A stretch of DNA of 11,212 nucleotides, from positions 1 to 11,212 of the forward strand of contig CAJCIJ010000006.1 in assembly GCA_903970315.1 (NCBI GenBank), written 5' to 3'. Within the stretch, counting starts at the first letter, position 1. Every line of letters begins with the position of its first letter. The stretch comes from Actinomycetota bacterium. Its GTDB lineage: Bacteria > Actinomycetota > Thermoleophilia > Solirubrobacterales > Solirubrobacteraceae. The notes beneath the pieces were generated by a model. That model was not told the DNA's origin. It worked only from the letters and a program-made list of their open reading frames with translations, and searched no databases. Below are positions 1-6,566 of the stretch, one piece after another. The position numbers were made by a program, and so were the translations under genes.

Positions 1-416
1 AGCGAGCGTTCGGGTCGATCAAGGGGCCCGACCTGCGGATCCGGCCGATCCATCACCGCCTCGAGGACAGGGTCAAGGCGCACGTCCTGATCTGCATGCT
101 CGCCTACCACCTCACCTGGCACCTGAAGGCCGCGTGGAAGCCGCTGCTGTTCACAGACGAGGACCGGCCCGTGAACCCCGACCCTGTCGCGAAGGCCGTC
201 CGCTCACCCGCCGCCCAGGCCAAGGCGCAGACCAAGCGCACGAGCACCGATCAGCCCGCACACAGCTACCAGACCCTGCTCGCCGAGCTCGCGACGCAGA
301 CCCGCAACACGATCCGCCTGGCCGGCGCGAGCACGACGTTCGAGAAGCTCGCCCAGCCGACGCCCCTCCAAGCCCACGCCCACCAGCTCGCCCGGCACGC
401 CCCCGTCACTGCGTAG
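1..416 (+). CDS. IS1634-like transposase, C-terminal fragment (continues off left edge)
   Basis: This is the tail of a DDE transposase that cuts and joins insertion-sequence ends. The open frame enters from the left edge: codons begin at position 3 and the stop TAG is at 414-416. It reads RAFGSIKGPDLRIRPIHHR, followed by a LEDRVKAHVLICMLAY stretch, then a polar Pro/Ala-rich tail with HSYQTLLAELATQTRNT. These are the features I recognise from the C-terminus of actinobacterial IS1634 (IS4-superfamily) transposases. In that group the catalytic Glu lies just before R-A-F. The codon before the first Arg ends in AG, which fits GAG (Glu), but its first base is outside the window. About 137 codons are visible and no frameshift is seen in them. 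Whether the full element is intact cannot be told. The family call is from memory of motifs, not from a search. Confidence 0.82.
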   Translation, partial: RAFGSIKGPDLRIRPIHHRLEDRVKAHVLICMLAYHLTWHLKAAWKPLLFTDEDRPVNPDPVAKAVRSPAAQAKAQTKRTSTDQPAHSYQTLLAELATQTRNTIRLAGASTTFEKLAQPTPLQAHAHQLARHAPVTA

Positions 417-628
417 ACACGACGCGAACACGCAAGACTCTCCAAAAACCCAGCAACCACCGGGGAATCCGGCTAAATCAGCCATCACGCCAGGGGGAAC
501 TTCGGTCTAGTTAGATCGACGCACCCGTCACAGCACACAACTCGATGGAAGCTTCGACGGCCACGTGAGGGCTTTATGGGCCATGCATGTCACTGACGAG
601 GAGTACGAAGCTGCGCCGGCTTAGGGCC
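417..628. other. Gene-free gap between transposase and xseB
   Basis: This gap separates the convergent ends of the transposase and xseB. I see no convincing gene, tRNA or intrinsic terminator in it. It has several short palindromes (GAAGCTTC at 548-555, CATGCATG around 583-590) and a slightly more A+T-rich stretch near 470-535. The right inverted repeat of the insertion sequence should lie in the first part of the gap, but without the left end the boundary and any target-site duplication cannot be placed. Confidence 0.5.
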
Positions 629-967
629 TTAGAGGGGGACTTCGTCCTCCAAGGCACCCGTGCCACCGGCGCCGGTCTGAAACGCCAGCTCGGGCATCTC
701 CAGCGAGCCATCACGCTCCTCGTCGGTCGCGCCGGCGGCGACGATCCGAAATGCCTGCACGCCCTCCCCACGCTCGATCGTCTCCAGGCGCGTCTTCTGC
801 GTGTCCAGGTACTTCGTCAGCGCAACCTCAAGGCCCTTGCCCTCGGCGAAGAGGTCGCACAACTCCGACACAGGCACCTCCTCCTGGTCGATCCGTTCGG
901 CAATTATCTTCAACCGCTCATAGCCGGCCTCAAATGTCAGCTCGGTGGGGGTCTGCGTGTTAGGCAT
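629..967 (-). CDS. xseB: Exodeoxyribonuclease VII small subunit
   Basis: This is the small subunit of exonuclease VII, which assembles with XseA into a multi-subunit enzyme that degrades single-stranded DNA into oligonucleotides during repair. The protein is 112 residues. The family's helical hairpin is visible at about residues 10-67: F-E-x-x-Y-E-R-L-x-x-I, then V-P-V-S-E-L-C-D-L-F-A-E-G-K-G-L, then a helix ending in LETIERGEG. The acidic, Gly-rich C-terminal 40 residues go beyond the core, since many XseB proteins are only about 70-85 residues. The ATG at 967-965 lies inside the end of xseA (xseA TAA at 962-960), an 8-bp overlap that suggests translational coupling. The Shine-Dalgarno match upstream is weak, in line with coupling. 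The stop is TAA at 631-629. Confidence 0.9.
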   Translation of the reverse strand: MPNTQTPTELTFEAGYERLKIIAERIDQEEVPVSELCDLFAEGKGLEVALTKYLDTQKTRLETIERGEGVQAFRIVAAGATDEERDGSLEMPELAFQTGAGGTGALEDEVPL

Positions 968-2369
968 GGGTCTCGCTCTCTGTCATGGGATTGACTCTTT
1001 CGACGACAGCCTCCACGCCGCCGTCCTGAAGTTGCAGATCGATGCGCTGGCCCGCGGCCACCCCGGCCACCGAACGCACCGGTGAACCGGCGACCGAGGC
1101 CAGCAGCCAGCCGCGACGCCGGAAATCGTGCGCTGCGATCAGCGCGGCGCTGTGGGTGGCGTTGCGGGTGGCGTCTCCCAGACGCCGGCGTGCGCGCTCG
1201 GTCATCAGGCGGGCGCCCACTGCGACGGCATCTCCGACCTCGGCCGCACGCCGCTGGAAGCCCCTGCGCGTATCCCTGGCCAGGCGCCCCACGGCGTGCC
1301 CGTAGTCGCGACTGTGATCGTCGTACTGCCGGCGCGATCCCACGGTGACGCGCCGGCCCCAATCGCCCGTGTGGCCCCCAAGACCTGCAAGCAGCCCATC
1401 TGCCGCGTCCAGCGCGCGGGCGCGCTCGCGCAGCAGGCCTTCCGATGCCCCAAGCACGCGCCCGGCGTCCAAGCGTGCACCGGCAAGTTGGAGCAACCCA
1501 CCCGCCGTGCCCACCCGCCGGCCTGCCCCGGCCACCCGTTCGCTGGCCCAAGCCAGCTCGCGGCGCACCTCGGCGGCGCTCGGCACGACAAGCTCAGCCG
1601 AACGCGAGGGCGTATAGGCGGCCCACGCGACGTGGTTGCACACGGGGTTGTTGTCGGTGTGACCAACCGCGCACACAACGGGAACGGCGCAAGCAAACAA
1701 AGCTCGGCACAGGCGCTCGTCGTCAAAGCACGCCAGGTCCTGCACCGAGCCGCCGCCGCGCGCCACGATGATCGCGTCCACCAGCGGATGCTGCTGCAGC
1801 CGGGCCACCGAATCGATCAGCTGCGTCGGAGCGCACTTGCCCTGCACCAGGCTCGTGCTTGTGATGACATGGACAGCCGGCCAACGGTCCGCCAGCGCCC
1901 GAAGCACGTCTGCCATCGCGTCGGAGCCCGCTCCCGCCACCACCCCCACGGCACGCGGGTAGACAGGCAGCGCGCGGCGGCGCTGGACGTCGCACAGGCC
2001 TTCGGCTGCCAACTGGTCTATGAGTGCCTGGCGACGACGCAACAACTCGCCCTCCCCCGCCAGGCGGATCTGGCTGGCGATCAGGTCGAGCTTGCCCGCC
2101 TGCGGCCAGAAGTCCGGTCGGTCGACGTCCACCTGCACCAGGTCGCCGTCGCGCGGCTTGTGTTCCAGGGCGCCAATCTGGCCGCGGAAGACCTTGCATG
2201 ACAGGACCGCGTCGCCGTCGGTGAGCGTGAACCACAACATGCCACTGGCGCTTGAGCGGGGCTTCTGGACCTCGCCCTCCAGTGTTGCGGGCCCCACCGC
2301 CCGCACGGCGCGACCAAGTAGAGCGGCGTACTCGCTGACTGTGACCGCAGTGCTGTTCAACGTCGGCAT
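960..2369 (-). CDS. xseA: Exodeoxyribonuclease VII large (catalytic) subunit
   Basis: This is the catalytic subunit of exonuclease VII, 469 residues from the chosen ATG (E. coli XseA is 456). In order it has an N-terminal OB-fold (about 8-105, with LWFTLTDGDAVLSCKVF), a nuclease domain (about 120-265, with IIVARGGGSVQDLACFDDER), a long Arg/Ala-rich helical region (about 265-415), and a C-terminal beta tail (RRRGWLLA ... GQRIDLQLQDG). Using the E. coli active-site residues I recall (D155, R205, H238, D241), the counterparts are D154, R204, H237 and N240, so one catalytic acid is replaced. The usual TSPTGAA-type loop is also divergent (AGAGSDAM). The ATG at 2369 was chosen because numbering and domain start match the family. 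An in-frame TTG at 2408 would add 13 residues. Neither start has a good ribosome-binding site. It overlaps xseB downstream and lies 97 bp after the GGDEF gene. Confidence 0.93.
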   Translation of the reverse strand: MPTLNSTAVTVSEYAALLGRAVRAVGPATLEGEVQKPRSSASGMLWFTLTDGDAVLSCKVFRGQIGALEHKPRDGDLVQVDVDRPDFWPQAGKLDLIASQIRLAGEGELLRRRQALIDQLAAEGLCDVQRRRALPVYPRAVGVVAGAGSDAMADVLRALADRWPAVHVITSTSLVQGKCAPTQLIDSVARLQQHPLVDAIIVARGGGSVQDLACFDDERLCRALFACAVPVVCAVGHTDNNPVCNHVAWAAYTPSRSAELVVPSAAEVRRELAWASERVAGAGRRVGTAGGLLQLAGARLDAGRVLGASEGLLRERARALDAADGLLAGLGGHTGDWGRRVTVGSRRQYDDHSRDYGHAVGRLARDTRRGFQRRAAEVGDAVAVGARLMTERARRRLGDATRNATHSAALIAAHDFRRRGWLLASVAGSPVRSVAGVAAGQRIDLQLQDGGVEAVVERVNPMTESETHA

Positions 2370-2466
2370 GGCTAGCCCAGGAAAGCTACGCCCACTGGCG
2401 GACGTCAAAAGCGGCGCGGGCCTGCAACCCCCGCCGCCCGATCAGCGGGGCTTCCCGCCAGAGCGC

Positions 2467-4203
2467 TCAGTCGAGCTCTTCGGTACGAAGTTCGGTACCC
2501 ACCGGTTCTTCGCCCTCATACGCGCGTCGCTTGTCGAGCTTCTCCTGGTACATGGCCTGCTCGGCGGCCACGCGCACCGACTCGTGGTCCTCGGTGTCGG
2601 GGCCGATGGCGGCCACGCCAATGCTTGCCGTACAGCTGACCTGCCTGCCGCTGGTTTCAAGGCCGCAGTCGGCGACCACGCCTGCCAGCCCTCTTGCGAC
2701 GGCCTCGGCTGCGTGCATGGGTGTGCCGCGGAGCAGCACACCGAATTCATCTCCGTCAAGCCGCGCAATCAGATCGGTGCCTCGCAGGCGCTCCTGGAGG
2801 GCATTGGCAATCCCCTTCAGGAGCTCGTCGCCGGTCCTGTGACCGGAGCTCTCGTTGACCCTGCGGAAGTTGTCCAGATCGACGATCACCAGCGCCGATC
2901 CCTCACCGGAGCGCCGGCCACCGAGGGTCCCACGACGCTCACGATCGACCTGCATGCCCAGTTCGTGTTCAAACAGGCGCCTGTTGCACAATCCCGTCAG
3001 TGGGTCGTGCTCGGCAAGCGCGCGCACGCGCTGCTCCATGAGCTTGCGCTCGGTTATGTCCTGTACCTGGGCGATCAGGTTCTGGGGCTTGCCCGAGCGG
3101 TCGCGCACCACCGAGACCCAGAAGACCACGTTGATCACATGCCCGCGGGCGTGAAAGAGGCGCTTTTCGATCTTGTATTCGCTCAGATCACCGGCGATCA
3201 GAGCGCGTAGCTCATCGGCGTCGTTTGAACGATCGTCGGGATACGTGAGCTCCTGGACCGAGCTTGCGCCAAGCGTCTCCGACGTGTGACCCGTGATCTC
3301 CACGAGCGTTGGGTTGACGCGCACCCATCGTCCTTCCAGTGAGAGCAGGGCGATCCCGATGGGGCTCTGCTCAAAGAGCAGCTCGAATCGCTCTTCGGCC
3401 TCATACCGGGCCTCATCGACTCGCTTTCGCCGGGTTACGTCGCGGAACACAGCCACGCCTCCGGCGACCTCCTCGTCGCCGTTGCGCAGCGGCCCAACCT
3501 CGATCAGGTAGCAGCGCGTGCCGTCGTTGGACCAGATCTCCAGCGAGCGCGACTCGCCGTCAAGCGCGGCCCGGTAGAGGGGACCGTAGATCTCCCACCA
3601 GTCCGGGCCAAGTACGACCTCGGCCTGCTGTCCCTCAAGTTCGTCCGGTTTTAGGCCGTGATGGCCCGGAGCCCGACCGGCGGCGACCGTGTAACGCAGG
3701 CTGCGGTCAAACACGAGCGTCGATGCCTTGGGCAACGAAACCAGTGCCGCCATGGCCACTGTGGCCGGATCGGCTGCAATCCCGCGCTCGGCTGGAGCGG
3801 GGGTCCCGGCGACGTCGACGGCGACACCGGGTGGCGGTCCCACCACGGGGCTGTCGCTGATGCCCCATGGCTCGCTGGGCGGCCCCAGGTCCGGCGCATC
3901 GGAGGCGGCCTCGCTGGCGTCGGCCACCGGTTCATCCAAAGGAATGGAGCCCGGCGCTCCGATCCCTGGCGAGTCCAAGCTCGTCGGCGCGGGCGCGCTG
4001 GGCACGCCAAAGCCGGCAACTCCTCCGGTTTCGGTCGACGGCGGGGCAGCCGGCGAAAGACCTTGACCAGGAGAGCCGAAATCCTCCGGACGCGGGAACT
4101 CTCCGGGTGCGGGAGCGGTGGCCGCGGGCGGGCGTGCCTCGACGCCGGCACGGATGTCAGTCGCCGGCACGCCTATGGGATCATCAGCAAACGGGGCCAC
4201 CAC
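2467..4203 (-). CDS. PAS-PAS-GGDEF diguanylate cyclase, soluble
   Basis: This is a predicted enzyme making cyclic di-GMP from two GTP, probably cytoplasmic because I see no signal peptide or membrane segment. Its 578 residues divide as follows. Residues 1-145 are a Pro/Ala/Gly/Ser/Asp-rich, probably disordered region. A first PAS domain spans about 160-260 and ends FRDVTRRK. A second PAS/PAC spans about 266-388 (FEQSPIGIALLSLEGRW ... VQDITERK). The GGDEF domain spans about 395-558. It has DPLTGLCNRR (400-409), the metal-binding VDLDNF (441-446), GHRTGDELL (454-462), a signature of form RLDGDEF (481-487) and an upstream RGTD (474-477) at the spacing of the RxxD product-inhibition site. DGDEF in place of GGDEF is a tolerated variant, so activity is likely. 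The start is the GTG at 4203; the next codon is also GTG and downstream starts are possible. The second PAS, with its PAC ending, may sense a small ligand, but no cofactor residue is evident. Confidence 0.92.
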   Translation of the reverse strand: MVAPFADDPIGVPATDIRAGVEARPPAATAPAPGEFPRPEDFGSPGQGLSPAAPPSTETGGVAGFGVPSAPAPTSLDSPGIGAPGSIPLDEPVADASEAASDAPDLGPPSEPWGISDSPVVGPPPGVAVDVAGTPAPAERGIAADPATVAMAALVSLPKASTLVFDRSLRYTVAAGRAPGHHGLKPDELEGQQAEVVLGPDWWEIYGPLYRAALDGESRSLEIWSNDGTRCYLIEVGPLRNGDEEVAGGVAVFRDVTRRKRVDEARYEAEERFELLFEQSPIGIALLSLEGRWVRVNPTLVEITGHTSETLGASSVQELTYPDDRSNDADELRALIAGDLSEYKIEKRLFHARGHVINVVFWVSVVRDRSGKPQNLIAQVQDITERKLMEQRVRALAEHDPLTGLCNRRLFEHELGMQVDRERRGTLGGRRSGEGSALVIVDLDNFRRVNESSGHRTGDELLKGIANALQERLRGTDLIARLDGDEFGVLLRGTPMHAAEAVARGLAGVVADCGLETSGRQVSCTASIGVAAIGPDTEDHESVRVAAEQAMYQEKLDKRRAYEGEEPVGTELRTEELD

Positions 4204-4323
4204 CTCGATCTATCGGCAGCCTCGGTGGTCGGCTTGATGCCCGCAACGGTCCCTAGCCAGGCGGTCTAGCGAGCGTCGGGCGCCGTCCGCCGAGTACCCG
4301 CTCCGACCCGGCCCCCAGCCGAC

Positions 4324-6489
4324 TCAGCCAGCGCACTCGGCGGCCACCGAGGTAAAGATCTCGACCCGGTTGTTTCCGGTGTCGGCGACCACCAGATCCC
4401 CTTGGCAATCGACGGTCATGCCAGTCGGTTCATCGAGGTCTCCCACCCGCGTCCCCGGGTCGCCCCACCAGGCCAGCAGGCGTCCCTGCGGACCAAACTC
4501 CTGAATGCGCGCCAGCTTGCCGTCGGCGACGAACACGTCGCCTTCGGGGCCCACCGCGATCCCGTCGGGGTCCAGGAAGCGGCCCGGTGCGCTTCCGGGG
4601 CCCCCGAACACCGACGACAGCCGGCCGTTTTGACTCAGGACATCGATCTGATCGGCGCCGGTATTGGCCACGTACAGCTTTCCAGCCGTCCCTGCGGCCA
4701 CCGCCAGCGGGACGCTGAAGCCCACCGGGGAGCCATGGCCCGTGTGCGCGGCCCACCCGATTACCGGATGACCGTCGGGGGCTAGCTCGACGAGCCGGTT
4801 GGCGCCGGTATCGGCCACCACGGCATCGCCGGTCGCCGTGACAGTCACTCCGTGGGGGTCAGAGAAGGCCCCGGGCAAAAGCGCCGCGCCTTTCGTGCCA
4901 CCACGCCCAGCTGCCGCAGCCGCGGCTTGGCCGGTGGCAGCCAAGAGGCGCCCGGACCTATCCAGGTGGCGAACCAGGTCGTTGTTGCGGTCGGTCACCC
5001 ACACGGTGCCGTCGGGCGCGACGGCCACACCCGTGGGACTGAAGAACTGCGTTCCCAGGGTCACCCCCCCGCCGCTTGACCAAGGTGAGTCATAGACGAT
5101 TTCGGCGTGAAAGGCCAGCGAGGCGCCGGCTCGGCGCAAGGGCACGATTTCCCGGTAGGCCTCGGCCACGAGCAGCTGACCGGCGGCACCGGCGGCGACA
5201 TCCACGGGGACCACGAACTGGCCCGGCGCGATCCCCGAACTTCCCCACTTGTCAAGCGGCGCGCCGGCCGGCGTAAAGGACTCGACGTCGTCGTCGCTGG
5301 CGTCGGCGACGTAGACCCGTCCGTCGGGGCCCGTCGCCACAGCCCGGATGAATTTGCTCAATTCGTAGCGACCTTCGCCCCCGAAAGCACCGACACAATG
5401 CAGGTCGGTCGTGAACCTCACCACGCGGCCGTGGTTGTCGTCGGCTACATACACGTAGTTCCCGCCGATCGCTACGCCGTAGGGGTTCTGAAAGGTGTCG
5501 GGCGTGGCGGCAAACGAGGTCACAACCCCCACGAACCGACCCTCCAAGGTGAGCTTCTGCACGCGATCGTTGCCGTTGTCGGCGACGTACAGCGCCCCAC
5601 CGCTGTGGCCGGTGCTATCGGCGCCGCCCGAGCCGGGTGCCGGGGCCGATCCGGTCTGCACCGCCAGCCCCTGAGGCCGCATCACGCGCCCGGGCGCATT
5701 GCCGGGGCCCACGAGCACCGCTGCACCCGTGCCATCGATGTCGAAGCGCTCGATTCGATTGTTGCCTGTGTCGGCCACGTAGACGTAGCGGCCGCCGACT
5801 GCTATCCCGCCGCCGGGAGGGTCCGCAGGCCCGTCGCCGGCGCCGAAGTCAAACTGGCCCACACCTGCGCCGCGGCTGCCCCACGACGTCAGGAAGCGGC
5901 CGCCGGCGGTGAACTTCTCGATGCGGTCTGAGCCGCAATCGACCACGTACACGTCGCCGCTGGCATCAACAGCGAGTCCGCCGACCGCGCCGAACTCCCC
6001 GGGCCCAGAGCCTGCCCTGCCCCACTGGCCTTCAAAGGCACCGGTAGCCGAGAACATCTGCACGAGGTGGCTGAACTGGTCGGCGACGTATACGCGTCCC
6101 GACGGTGCCACGGCGACTGCCTCGGGCTGGCGCATCACTCCTTCGCCGGGCTTGCCGATGGCGACTACGGAAGCGTACGGACAGGCCGAGCCGGCGCCTG
6201 TGCCGGACGCCCTCACGCCAGGGGTGTGTGCGTGGCCGAGAGGCGCGTCGGTGGTGTTCGGATTTGCGATGGCCGCGCGCGCGCGCGTGCCACCCGGTTT
6301 GAGAACACCCCCCGGACACCCCGTGAGTCCTCCGGAGATCACCGCCACGCGCCGCTGGCCGCCGCCGGTAGAAACACCGCAGCCGGCAATCAGCCCAGCA
6401 AGACCCAACATCGCGACGGTGGCCATCAGTGCCTGGCGCGGCGCGGTGGGCATCCGACGGCCGGCGGCGACGTTGCGCATGACGTCCAT
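4324..6489 (-). CDS. Secreted lipoprotein with twelve NHL-type beta-propeller repeats
   Basis: This is a 721-residue predicted lipoprotein of unknown role. The N-terminus has a positive region (MRNVAAGRR), a hydrophobic core and the lipobox L-I-A-G-C with Cys37, so it should be anchored outside the membrane. After a Gly/Thr-rich linker (about 38-115) come twelve repeats of the form (P/G)xGLAV...G.(V/L)YVAD.GN(D/N)RVxxF. They start near residues 121, 169, 227, 272, 336, 381, 427, 484, 544, 593, 640 and 687. NHL propellers usually have six blades, so twelve suggests two propellers in tandem. Such proteins bind proteins or glycans or, in some families, act as lyases; no catalytic residues can be assigned. 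The frame is open for 50 more codons upstream to 6639, but that would run into the divergent gene and bury the signal peptide. ATG 6489 and ATG 6480 are both possible starts. The stop is TGA at 4326-4324. Confidence 0.88.
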   Translation of the reverse strand: MDVMRNVAAGRRMPTAPRQALMATVAMLGLAGLIAGCGVSTGGGQRRVAVISGGLTGCPGGVLKPGGTRARAAIANPNTTDAPLGHAHTPGVRASGTGAGSACPYASVVAIGKPGEGVMRQPEAVAVAPSGRVYVADQFSHLVQMFSATGAFEGQWGRAGSGPGEFGAVGGLAVDASGDVYVVDCGSDRIEKFTAGGRFLTSWGSRGAGVGQFDFGAGDGPADPPGGGIAVGGRYVYVADTGNNRIERFDIDGTGAAVLVGPGNAPGRVMRPQGLAVQTGSAPAPGSGGADSTGHSGGALYVADNGNDRVQKLTLEGRFVGVVTSFAATPDTFQNPYGVAIGGNYVYVADDNHGRVVRFTTDLHCVGAFGGEGRYELSKFIRAVATGPDGRVYVADASDDDVESFTPAGAPLDKWGSSGIAPGQFVVPVDVAAGAAGQLLVAEAYREIVPLRRAGASLAFHAEIVYDSPWSSGGGVTLGTQFFSPTGVAVAPDGTVWVTDRNNDLVRHLDRSGRLLAATGQAAAAAAGRGGTKGAALLPGAFSDPHGVTVTATGDAVVADTGANRLVELAPDGHPVIGWAAHTGHGSPVGFSVPLAVAAGTAGKLYVANTGADQIDVLSQNGRLSSVFGGPGSAPGRFLDPDGIAVGPEGDVFVADGKLARIQEFGPQGRLLAWWGDPGTRVGDLDEPTGMTVDCQGDLVVADTGNNRVEIFTSVAAECAG

Positions 6490-6566
6490 TGGCGCGTAAT
6501 TGTGACCGCAGCAGCCCGGGACGACGTGCGCGCCTGGGTGCCCGAGCCGCTTTAGGCTCCCCGCTG
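6490..6566. promoter_or_regulatory. Divergent intergenic region for the NHL and GH79 lipoprotein genes
   Basis: Only 77 bp separate the two divergent starts, so both promoters must lie here or in the neighbouring coding ends. On the plus strand TAGGCT (6553-6558) is a weak -10-like element 8 bp before the GH79 ATG and would give a leaderless or very short-leader mRNA. On the minus strand CACAAT/CAATTA (complement of about 6495-6503) could be a -10 for the NHL gene. No good -35 and no Shine-Dalgarno sequence is visible for either gene. These assignments are tentative. Confidence 0.4.

Noticed and set aside
1128..2201. Long plus-strand open frame opposite xseA
   Set aside because: It lies fully antisense to xseA, whose protein matches a known family along its length. 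The product is rich in Arg/His/Ala/Gln without recognisable domains, as expected of a shadow frame in G+C-rich DNA.
2403..2408. TTGACG as a -35 promoter element or TTG start for xseA
   Set aside because: No fitting -10 follows at 16-18 bp, and the ATG at 2369 gives family-like numbering. The TTG start remains possible but less likely.
2445..2466. Possible terminator after the GGDEF gene (GCGGGGCTTCCCGC)
   Set aside because: The stem is only about 4-5 bp with a tiny loop and there is no T-tract on the minus strand.
2020..3210. Long plus-strand open frame spanning the xseA start and the GGDEF region
   Set aside because: It crosses two well-supported opposite-strand genes and the gap between them and shows no domain. 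It is open because of codon bias on the other strand.
5107..5931. Plus-strand open frame opposite the NHL gene
   Set aside because: It repeats VGDV/VVVG patterns that are the reverse reading of the NHL repeat consensus, so it is a shadow.
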